Part shown: one piece after another, positions 37,401 through 44,745 of the stretch | How positions within the stretch are numbered: the first letter of the stretch is position 1 | Layout of the letters: the number at the start of each line of letters is the position of its first letter | Source: Microvirga rosea | GTDB taxonomy: Bacteria > Pseudomonadota > Alphaproteobacteria > Rhizobiales > Beijerinckiaceae | NCBI RefSeq assembly: GCF_020595095.1 | Contig: NZ_JAJDOP010000001.1 | Coordinates: 124,001 to 188,000 of the forward strand | DNA: 64,000 bases | Reading direction: 5' to 3' | Notes under the pieces: generated by a model | Seen by the model: the letters and a program-made list of their open reading frames with translations, nothing else | The model's database searches: none | What the model was told of the DNA's origin: nothing | Program-made: the position numbers and the translations under genes

Positions 37401-39301
37401 TGGATCTCGTCGATGGCAATGGGGCCGCCGGACGCGCGCTCCAGGGTCATGTCATGGAGCCAGACGCGGTCCATGCCGCTGACGCCCGAGGCGATGACCC
37501 GGTAGGTCCTCTCGTTCACGACCCGGAAGCCGAGATTTTCGAGGAGCGGCACGCGTTCCGAGAGCGGCAGCGCGGTTGCCCGCGAAAAGACCTTGAGATG
37601 GACCCGGGTCTCCTCGTCACCCTCGCGGCGATAAAGATCGACCGCGCGCGGGCGTGCTTCCGAGAGCTGTTCCAGGATCGCGATGTCGGCAATGGCCTGT
37701 TCGGCCCCGAACGCCTCGCGGTACGCGGCGCTGAACGCATGGGCATAGCGTCCCGCAAGCCCGCGTGCCCGCGCGCCGCCGATCGTGTCGTCGAGCTGGT
37801 CGCGCAGCGCGTCGCTCCAGGTCCGCACGATCCCGGCAATGCCGGATTCGAGGATTTCACGGGAGACCTTCGGCGTCTCGCCCTCGTCACGGCCGATGAT
37901 GTAGTGGGTGCGGGCGAGCGGACCTTCCGGATAGGCCGGATAGGAGGCGGACAGGCGCCCTTCGTAAACGCCGGCCAGGAACTCGCCGATGCGACGCCGG
38001 ATATCCGTGTCGTAACGGTCCTTGGGAACATAGACCAGGACGGACACGAAGCGGTCGAACTGGTCGGGTCTCGCGAGGGCGCGAATGCGCGGCCGCTCGG
38101 ACAGGCTCATGATGTCGAGGGCGAAGCGGTAGAGCGTGTCCTCGTCGATCTGGAAGAGCTCGTCGCGCGGATAGTTTTCCAAGACGTTCAGGAGCGAACG
38201 GCCCGAATAGCTCGACGGATCGAAACCGGCGCGCGCCGCGATCTTCGCCACCTTGTGGCGCAGATACGGCACTTCCCCTGTCGTGTTCGTGTAGGCGCTC
38301 GCGGTGAAGAGGCCGACGATCCGCAACTCGCCCTGCAGGCGCCCTGCTCCGTCGAAGAGCTTCACGCCGATGTAATCGAGATGCGCCCGGCGGTGGACGC
38401 GCGACTTGACGTTCGCCTTGGTGATGATGAGGGCCTTCGGCAGCGCCAGAAAGTCACGGATCTCGGGCGTCATGACCACGAGCTCCCGCCCCCGGCGCAA
38501 CACCTTCACGGTCGGATCGCGCAGGAGACCGAGGCCGGATCCTTCAACGGGATCCGCCGCCGTATCGCCGGACGGCAGGCGGTACTCGCGTAGTCCCAGG
38601 AACGTGAAATTGTCTTGTGCGATCCAGTCCAGAAAAGCGACGGCTTCCTTCAGCTCGTCCTCGGGCAGCGGCGGCGGATGGAGCCGGTAGTTCTGAACGA
38701 TCTCCGTCACCCGGGCACGCATGCCCGGCCAATCGTGAACCGCCAGGGCGACGTCCTTGAAGACCCGCCGCATGGCCTCGACCAGCCGCTCGCGCTCCTC
38801 CGCGCTGTCGATCCGGGGCAGGTGGATATGGATGAAGCTTTCCCGCTTCACGCCGAGTTGCGCCTGGGACGTCGCCTCGCCGAGAAGGCGAACGAGGGCT
38901 CCGTTCGCATCGCGCTCCACGGCCAGGATCGGATGGGCGACCAGGAGGGGCTCGTAGCCCTCGTCCACGAGGTCTGCCAAAGCCGAATCGAGCAGGAACG
39001 GCATGTTGTCGTTGACGATCTCGAGAATCGTCACGTCGCGGCGGCGTCCCTCGCGCTCGACCTCCAGGTCGATCAGCCGGACATCCGCCCCGGTTTCCGG
39101 ACGAGGATCCTTGAGGTGCTCATAGGCCTCCACGGCCAGCTCGGCGAGCGCCTGGGGCGAATAGGACGCAAGGTCTTCCGGCGGCACCCGACCGAACAGC
39201 ACATGCAGGAAAGTGGGGGGCACGTCCCTGTGCCCGGTCTCGAGCACGGCGACGGCTTGAGCCGTCAGGTCGCCTCCGCTGGTGGATGGATCCAGCTTCA
39301 T
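34466..39301 (-). CDS. NAD-specific glutamate dehydrogenase, large type
   Basis: About 1611 residues from the ATG at 39301 ([11 protein letters not shown]); an upstream in-frame start at 39361 adds 20 residues. This is the ~180-kDa class (GDH-180) that oxidatively deaminates glutamate to 2-oxoglutarate. The long N-terminal regulatory part contains ACT-like folds. The catalytic core has [20 protein letters not shown] and Lys853 in [12 protein letters not shown]; later blocks include [15 protein letters not shown] and [15 protein letters not shown]. The C-terminal helical domain completes the family. It serves growth on amino acids. A 1412-codon antisense frame over it is a composition artefact. 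Confidence 0.96.
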   Translation of the reverse strand: [1611 protein letters not shown]

Positions 39302-39416
39302 GCGCGCATCCTCGCTTATGATCGTTGCGGCAGCGTTGCCACAGTCGCGCAGGGCGCGCAACTAAAGCCTGCCCTTCTGCACACGCAACCCGGCTCTTGC
39401 CGGCACAAACGACCGT

Positions 39417-39773
39417 TTAGGCTGCCTCGGCCGCCGGCAACGACCGATTCAGATTCGCATCGCCCCAGGCTTTCATCGCCATCAGAATCGGCTCAAGGCT
39501 GCGGCCGAGCTCCGAGAGATTGTACTCCACCCGGGGCGGGACCTGCGCATAGACCGTGCGGGTGATGAGACCGTCCGCCTCGAGCTCCCGCAACTGGTTC
39601 GTCAGCATCCTCTGCGTCACGCCCGGAAGCAGGCGCCGGATCTCGTTGAACCGCAGCGTTCCCTTCAGCAGCTTGTAAAGGATCACGATCTTCCATTTGC
39701 CGTCGATCAGGTTGAGCGTGGCTTCGACCGAACAGGGCATGCACGGAGCGTCCTTATGGGCGGGATCGGCCAT
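39417..39773 (-). CDS. HxlR-family transcriptional regulator
   Basis: 118 residues from the ATG at 39773. A winged helix (about 15-95) shows LIDGKWKIVILYKLLKGTLRFNEI and VTQRMLTNQLRELEADGLI, the HxlR core. Two cysteines lie just before it (Cys11, Cys14 in APCMPCSVEA). The second is at the position used for redox or electrophile sensing in QorR and YodB. It is divergent from an oxidoreductase gene, which is the usual target arrangement. A longer frame to 39872 would overlap that gene's start and is not favoured. Confidence 0.93.
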   Translation of the reverse strand: MADPAHKDAPCMPCSVEATLNLIDGKWKIVILYKLLKGTLRFNEIRRLLPGVTQRMLTNQLRELEADGLITRTVYAQVPPRVEYNLSELGRSLEPILMAMKAWGDANLNRSLPAAEAA

Positions 39774-39794
39774 CACGGTATCCTTTTCGACACT

Positions 39795-39811
39795 ATGTGC
39801 ACGGAATGTGC
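39795..39811. promoter_or_regulatory. Repeated ATGTGC half-sites between hxlR and oxidoreductase genes
   Basis: ATGTGC occurs at 39795-39800 and 39806-39811, 11 bp apart, and the first is part of a GTGCAC palindrome. It lies in the 97-base divergent gap. A possible HxlR site, but short motifs like this can arise by chance. Confidence 0.25.
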
Positions 39812-39870
39812 GTTCTTGCGCCAATGATGCGTATGGCACACCTTGGCTTATGCAAGCCAGGAGATCAACC

Positions 39871-40884
39871 ATGCGTGCCGTTGCCTATCGTGAACCCCTT
39901 CCCATCGACGCCGAATCCTCCCTGATCGACCTCGACCTCCCGAAGCCGCAGGCGCAGGGCCGCGACCTCCTGGTGGAGATCAAGGCGGTATCGGTCAATC
40001 CCGTCGACATGAAGGTCCGCTCCAAGGTCGCGCCGGAGCCCGGCACGGCGCGGGTTCTCGGCTTCGACGCGGCGGGCATCGTGCGCGAAGTCGGATCGCA
40101 CGTGAGCCACTTCAAGCCGGGGGACGAGGTGTTCTATGCCGGATCGATCGCCCGCCCCGGCACCAATTCCGAGTTCCATGTGGTGGATGAGAGACTGGTC
40201 GGCCATAAGCCGAAGACCGTCGGCTTTGCCCAGGCGGCCGCCCTTCCCCTCACCTCGCTGACGGCGTGGGAAACCCTCTTCGACCGGATCGACATCACGA
40301 AGCCCGTACCGGGCTCAGCCCCCGCCCTTCTGATCATCGGTGCTGCGGGCGGGGTCGGGTCCATCGCCATCCAGCTCGCGCGGCGGCTGACGGACGTGAC
40401 CGTGATCGCCACCGCCTCACGGCCGGAAACCCAGGCCTGGGCCAAGGAGCTGGGGGCCCATCACGTGATCGATCACGCGCGCCCGCTTCCCGAGCAGATT
40501 CGCGACCTTGGGACGGGGGCCCCGGCTTTTGTGTTCGCGATTACCCAGACTGATCGTCATTTCCCGGCGATCGCCGACCTGATCGCCCCCCAGGGCCGGC
40601 TCGGCCTCATCGACGATCCGGAGCGGATCGACGTGACCCTGCTCAAGCGCAAGAGCGTGTCGCTGCACTGGGAATCCATGTTCACCCGTTCGGTGTTCCA
40701 GACGGCCGACATGGACCGCCAGCACACGATCCTCAACGAGGTGGCGCGGCTGGTGGACGCAGGCACGATCCGCACGACTCTCGCCGAGACCTTCGGGCCG
40801 ATCAATGCGGCCAATCTCAAGCGCGCCCATGCGTTCATCGAAAGCGGCAAGGCGCGGGGCAAGATCGTTCTGGAAGGGTTCTGA
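39871..40884 (+). CDS. Zinc-type alcohol dehydrogenase-like / quinone oxidoreductase (MDR family)
   Basis: 337 residues from the ATG at 39871 (MRAVAYREPLPIDAE), where homologues begin. GroES-like domain (to about 125, VSVNPVDMKVRSKV, GFDAAGIVREVG) and Rossmann domain (about 145-270, LLIIGAAGGVGSIAIQLARRL) are present. The zinc-ligand cysteine of true alcohol dehydrogenases is absent, and VNPVDMK is typical of the zinc-independent quinone oxidoreductase-like group. It probably reduces reactive carbonyls or quinones with NADPH. HxlR regulator divergent; an intrinsic terminator follows. Confidence 0.92.
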   Translation: MRAVAYREPLPIDAESSLIDLDLPKPQAQGRDLLVEIKAVSVNPVDMKVRSKVAPEPGTARVLGFDAAGIVREVGSHVSHFKPGDEVFYAGSIARPGTNSEFHVVDERLVGHKPKTVGFAQAAALPLTSLTAWETLFDRIDITKPVPGSAPALLIIGAAGGVGSIAIQLARRLTDVTVIATASRPETQAWAKELGAHHVIDHARPLPEQIRDLGTGAPAFVFAITQTDRHFPAIADLIAPQGRLGLIDDPERIDVTLLKRKSVSLHWESMFTRSVFQTADMDRQHTILNEVARLVDAGTIRTTLAETFGPINAANLKRAHAFIESGKARGKIVLEGF

Positions 40885-40914
40885 GATCACGGCAGCAGGA
40901 CGGCGCCGTCCCGC

Positions 40915-41067
40915 AAAAGAAAGCCGCCCTGAGCAGGCGGCTTTTTGCTCTCGATGTAAATGAGGCCCGGTCCACCGACTTCCCCGGGGGCTGGGGGGCT
41001 GACGTGTCCAGGGCGGCCGACGGACCGGGCCATCGAGGCAACAGCCTAGTTATCGTCCCCTACTAGG
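40915..41067 (-). ncRNA. Candidate structured small RNA (minus strand)
   Basis: Between the oxidoreductase and DUF2794 genes there is no ORF but strong structure. Read on the minus strand, CTCGATG pairs with CATCGAG as an outer stem. GGCCCGGTCC (41031-41022) pairs with GGACCGGGCC (40973-40964) as a perfect 10-bp inner stem enclosing about 48 G/C-rich bases, and the terminator hairpin plus TTTCTTTT follows. A discrete RNA of roughly 150 nt ending near 40915 is plausible. I could not match it to 6S, SRP or tmRNA. Confidence 0.4.
40921..40946. terminator. Bidirectional intrinsic terminator
   Basis: AAGCCGCC at 40921-40928 and GGCGGCTT at 40936-40943 form a perfect 8-bp stem with a 7-base loop. 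On the plus strand five Ts run from 40942 to 40946, serving the oxidoreductase gene. On the minus strand TTTCTTTT follows the stem, which would end a transcript coming from the right. Confidence 0.85.
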
Positions 41068-41202
41068 GCTGAGGCGCGGCACGAATGCGGCAAAAATAAG
41101 ATTAGGTTGACGAAGCCGTGAGAGAAGCGGTCGCACCGGGGTTGCGCCTGCCGCCGGACGGACCCATCATCTGGCTAACGAACATCGTTTACCGGAGGAT
41201 GT

Positions 41203-41583
41203 ATGAGCGAGGGTGATTTCGCAGAGCCGCTTCGGGGCGGCCTGGCCTCTCCTTCGGGCCATGTACTGCCCTTTCCTGCCGCTTCCAAGAAAGTCTCGTT
41301 CGATCGCCGCGAATTACAGACCATTCTCAATCTCTACGGCCGCAAGGTCGCCGAGGGGGAGTGGCGCGACTATGCGATCGACTTTCTGAGCGACAAGGCC
41401 GTGTTTTCGGTCTTCCGCCGCACGTCCGAAATGCCTCTGTACCGGATCGAGAAGGCGCCGAAGCTGGCCCGCAAGCAGGGAGCCTATTCGGTGATCGTCT
41501 CCTCCGGCCTGATCCTGAAACGCGGGCATGAGCTTGCCGCGGTCCTGCGTGTTCTCGACAAGCCCCTCAAAATCGTCTCGTAG
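41203..41583 (+). CDS. DUF2794 family protein
   Basis: 126 residues. The conserved block starts at about residue 30 (VSFDRRELQTILNLYGRKVAEGEWRDYAIDF) and includes AVFSVFRRTSEMPLYRIEK. This is the DUF2794 signature, confined mainly to Alphaproteobacteria. Function unknown; no signal peptide or membrane helix, so it is cytoplasmic. A good ribosome site (GGAGG) precedes the ATG. It is single and converges on the MFS gene. Confidence 0.93.
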   Translation: MSEGDFAEPLRGGLASPSGHVLPFPAASKKVSFDRRELQTILNLYGRKVAEGEWRDYAIDFLSDKAVFSVFRRTSEMPLYRIEKAPKLARKQGAYSVIVSSGLILKRGHELAAVLRVLDKPLKIVS

Positions 41584-41608
41584 CGGCCCCCGCCGCGATC
41601 CCATCGCG

Positions 41609-42850
41609 CTAGAGTTCGTCGTCCCTCGGCAGGGCCAGGAGCCAGAGGCTCGACGCGATGACGCCGGCCACCGCGAAGCCGAGCACGGGCCTGATCCCGA
41701 TCCGATCCGCCGCCAGTCCCGCGACCAGAGCCGCCACGAGCCCGAGTCCGCCTGTCAGGAGATGGAAGGTTCCACCCTCCCGTCCGCGCAAGGCATCCGG
41801 CGTGACTTTCTGGCGCAGAGCCGTGACGGTGGTGAAGAACACGACCGACAAACCGTCGCCGAGCAACTGCGGAATGCAGAGCAGCAGGACGGCCAGCCAG
41901 ACAGGTCCCTGCGCCAGGGGAATGAAAGCAAGCACGAGGCCGTAGCCGAGAAGCGTCCCGATCAGAAGGCGGCGCAGGGGAATTCGCCTGGCCGCCGCCG
42001 ATGCCATGTGTGCGCCCACGAGGGCGCTCATTCCCCCGAGGGCGACGACAAGGCCGAGAAGCCCCGGCGGCAGGCCGAGTTCCTGCACCGCATAAAGCAC
42101 GTAGAGCGGAGCAAAGAACGACAGGAAGAACATCAGCGTCGCGAGGCATAAGGTGACGGGCCGAAGCACCGGATGGGCGAAAACGAAGCGCAGCCCCTCG
42201 GATGTCTCGCGCCAGAGATCAGGGGGCCTGTCTCCCGTCACGAGCGGTGGCTCCTTCCGGCGGATCGAGCCCAGAAGCGCAGCCGACCAAAGATAGGACA
42301 CGGCATCGAAGAGCACGGCGATGGGAGCGGTCAGGAGCTGAATGAAGACACCCGCCATCGCAGGCCCGGCGATTTCCGCCACCGCGTCGGTGGTCGCGAG
42401 CTTCGCGTTCCCCTCAAGCAGATGTTCCTGATCGACCACTGTGGGCAGGTAGGCGTTGTCCGCCGTCTGGAAGAGCATCGAGAACAGGGCCACGACGGTC
42501 GCCACGGCGATGACCTGTCCGATCGTAACAGCGCCGAACCAGGCCGCCAGGGGCAGGGTTGCGAGGGCGACGGCGCGCACCAGATCCGCGAGGATGAGCA
42601 CCCGCCGGCGGCGTGTCCGGTCGATCCAGGCTCCGGCGAAGGGACTGAGCAGAACGCCGGGCAGCATGCTCAAGGCGACCAGCAGGCCAAGGTCGAGTGC
42701 CGTCGCATGAAGAAGCAGGGCGGCGATCATCGGAAGCCCCTCCCGGGAAAACCGGGTGCCCACCGCGGAGAGGCTTTGGGCCGCCCACAGCTTCATGAAG
42801 TCGGGATTGTGGCGCAGTGGGCCGCCAAAGGCTCTCAGAAGACGGATCAT
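41609..42850 (-). CDS. MFS transporter (MFS_3/EntS-like)
   Basis: 413 residues from the ATG at 42850 (MIRLLRAFGGPLRHNPDFMKLW). Twelve predicted helices; PFAGAWIDRTRRRRVLILADLVRA is the MFS loop-2 signature, and DAVAEIAGPAMAGVFIQ is typical of the MFS_3 group that includes EntS and many drug exporters. Substrate unknown. It lies eight bases after the GNAT stop, so the two are co-transcribed. The longer frame to 42934 overlaps the GNAT gene. Confidence 0.9.
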   Translation of the reverse strand: MIRLLRAFGGPLRHNPDFMKLWAAQSLSAVGTRFSREGLPMIAALLLHATALDLGLLVALSMLPGVLLSPFAGAWIDRTRRRRVLILADLVRAVALATLPLAAWFGAVTIGQVIAVATVVALFSMLFQTADNAYLPTVVDQEHLLEGNAKLATTDAVAEIAGPAMAGVFIQLLTAPIAVLFDAVSYLWSAALLGSIRRKEPPLVTGDRPPDLWRETSEGLRFVFAHPVLRPVTLCLATLMFFLSFFAPLYVLYAVQELGLPPGLLGLVVALGGMSALVGAHMASAAARRIPLRRLLIGTLLGYGLVLAFIPLAQGPVWLAVLLLCIPQLLGDGLSVVFFTTVTALRQKVTPDALRGREGGTFHLLTGGLGLVAALVAGLAADRIGIRPVLGFAVAGVIASSLWLLALPRDDEL

Positions 42851-42858
42851 GACGGCAC

Positions 42859-43395
42859 TTAAGGAAGCGGGCGCGTCGGCGGCTCCGCCATGCCGGGGCC
42901 GAGCCTCCTCTGCATGAGCACGGTCGAGAGCCATCGCCCATGCTTGTATCCGATGCCCTTGAAGATGCCGGCCGGCTCGAAGCCGAGACTTGCATGGAGC
43001 CGGATCGACCCGTGCGACTCCTCATCCCCGATCACCGCCACCATGAGCCGGAAATCACGGGTCTCGCTCTCCGCGATCAAAGCCGACAGAAGCCGCCGAC
43101 CGACGCCGATCCCCTGTGCGGCGGGCGCCACGTAGATCGAGTCTTCAACGGTGGAGCGATAGGCCGGCCGGGGACGGTAGGGGCCCGCATAGGCATAGCC
43201 GAGAATGTCTCCGTCCCGTTCGGCCACGAGATACGGATAATCATCCCCGACCAGCGCGGCACGCCGCCGCGTCATCTCCCGCTCGTCCGGCGGCGTCAGC
43301 TCGAAGGAGGCCGTGCCGTGCGTCACCGCATGAGCATAGATGGCCGTGATGGCCGGAAGATCCAGGGACAGGGAGGGACGGACCAGAATGCTCAT
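42859..43395 (-). CDS. GNAT acetyltransferase of the phosphinothricin/methionine-sulfone type
   Basis: 178 residues from the ATG at 43395 (MSILVRPSL). The sequence follows the Pat/MddA pattern: DLPAITAIYAHAVTHGTASFE at the N-terminus, LGYAYAGPYRPRPAYRSTVEDSIY, the acetyl-CoA loop QGIGVGRRLLSALI and LHASLGFEPAGIFKGIGYKHG at the C-terminus. Such enzymes acetylate phosphinothricin-like or methionine-sulfone compounds. A longer frame reaches 43509 but runs into metC, so the internal ATG is better. Confidence 0.92.
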   Translation of the reverse strand: MSILVRPSLSLDLPAITAIYAHAVTHGTASFELTPPDEREMTRRRAALVGDDYPYLVAERDGDILGYAYAGPYRPRPAYRSTVEDSIYVAPAAQGIGVGRRLLSALIAESETRDFRLMVAVIGDEESHGSIRLHASLGFEPAGIFKGIGYKHGRWLSTVLMQRRLGPGMAEPPTRPLP

Positions 43396-43453
43396 CCATG
43401 CTGCGTATGACATTCGCGGCTCGTGGGGAACCGACTCGGCGCGGGAATCACGC

Positions 43454-44629
43454 TCATTTTCGGAGCATTTCGCCTCCCAAGGCGGCAAAAGCCTGCTCGA
43501 GATCGGCAATCAGATCGGACGGATCCTCGAGGCCGATGTTGAAGCGCACGAGGCGCCCGCCATAGGACCGGACCTGGCGCACCGCGTCGAAGTACGGGAC
43601 CGCCAGGCTCGTGACGCCGCCCCAGCTGTAGCCGATCTTGAAGAGCCGGAGCCGGTCGATAAGGCCGATCAGGCTGTCCTTCGAAAGATGAGAAGCGAAA
43701 ACAACCGAGAAGACGCTGGCCGATCCGGTGAAATCCCGCGCCCAGTTCTCATGGCCCGGACAGGACGGAAGCGCGGGATGCAGCACGGTCTGGATGTGCC
43801 GCTGCTCGCCGAGCCAGCGTGCGACGGCCAGGGTCCCGCGCTCGAGCTGGTCCAGCCGGACACCCAGGGTCTGAAGGCCCCGGAGAGCAAGGCTGCCATC
43901 GTCGGGGGAGACGGCCATCCCAAGGAGTTGATGGATCTTGCCGAGGGCCGTGTAGTGGCTTTCCTCCCGCACGCTGACCGAGCCCAGCAGCAGGTCGCTG
44001 TGCCCACCCACGTATTTCGTCAAAGCCTGCATCGATACGTCGACGCCATGAGCGAAGGCGTCAAACAGAATGCCCGCCGCATAGGTGTTGTCGAGCGCCA
44101 CGACGATGCCGTGGCGACGCGCGACGGCCGCGATGGCCGGAACATCCTGCACCTCCATGGTGACGGATCCCGGACTTTCGCACCAGATGAGCCGCGTGTT
44201 CGGCCGCAGCAGCGCTTCGACGTCCTGGCCGATCAGGGGATCATAATAAGTGACATCGATTCCGAGCGAGGCGAGAAGCCCGTCCGCGAGGGCGCGGTTG
44301 GGCCCATAGATGCTGTCCGGCACCAGGACGTGATCGCCGCTCCGGGCGAACGCGAGATAGATCAGCGCGATGGCGGCCTGCCCGCCGGGTGTCAGCAGGG
44401 TATGACGGGCCCGCTCAAGTTCTCCGATGCGCGCGGCAAGCTCAAGAGTGGTCGGTGTCCCGTAGAGCCCATAGCTGTAGGCCAGTTCTTCCTGGCGCCA
44501 TGTGTCCTGCACATCCGCAGCCGACCGGAACAGGGTCGTCGAGCCCCGATAGGTCGGGCTGACAAGCGAGTGAAAGCCCTCGGGCGCGGCGACCCCCGGG
44601 TGGATGAGCGTTGTTCTCCAGCTTGTCAT
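43454..44629 (-). CDS. metC: Cystathionine beta-lyase (PLP-dependent)
   Basis: 391 residues. It cleaves cystathionine to homocysteine, pyruvate and ammonia in methionine synthesis. The fold-type I PLP enzyme pattern is clear: YSYGLYGTPTTLELAARI, TPGGQAAIALIYLA, WCESPGSVTMEVQDVP, DNTYAAG, and the Schiff-base Lys205 in QALTKYVGGHSD. It lies upstream of the GNAT and MFS genes on the same strand and is divergent from another MFS gene. Confidence 0.94.
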   Translation of the reverse strand: MTSWRTTLIHPGVAAPEGFHSLVSPTYRGSTTLFRSAADVQDTWRQEELAYSYGLYGTPTTLELAARIGELERARHTLLTPGGQAAIALIYLAFARSGDHVLVPDSIYGPNRALADGLLASLGIDVTYYDPLIGQDVEALLRPNTRLIWCESPGSVTMEVQDVPAIAAVARRHGIVVALDNTYAAGILFDAFAHGVDVSMQALTKYVGGHSDLLLGSVSVREESHYTALGKIHQLLGMAVSPDDGSLALRGLQTLGVRLDQLERGTLAVARWLGEQRHIQTVLHPALPSCPGHENWARDFTGSASVFSVVFASHLSKDSLIGLIDRLRLFKIGYSWGGVTSLAVPYFDAVRQVRSYGGRLVRFNIGLEDPSDLIADLEQAFAALGGEMLRK

Positions 44630-44745
44630 GAAATCTCCCGCACGCGATGAAGGCGAGAAACGGACATAGATCCGAGGAGACGGAAGACGAGCCTAGTGCT
44701 GGCCTGCCCCGTGTCCTAGCATGCGGTCGAACGGGATGGGCGCGG

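Noticed and set aside
34355-38593. A 1412-codon open frame on the plus strand
   Set aside because: It lies wholly antisense to the NAD-glutamate dehydrogenase gene, whose product has clear catalytic motifs. The antisense translation is Arg/Gly/Asp-rich with no domain; it is a by-product of GC-rich third positions.
40960-41067. Assignment of the structured interval to 6S, SRP or tmRNA
   Set aside because: The conserved SRP loop and tmRNA ends are absent, and I cannot recognise the 6S open bubble; left as an unassigned candidate.
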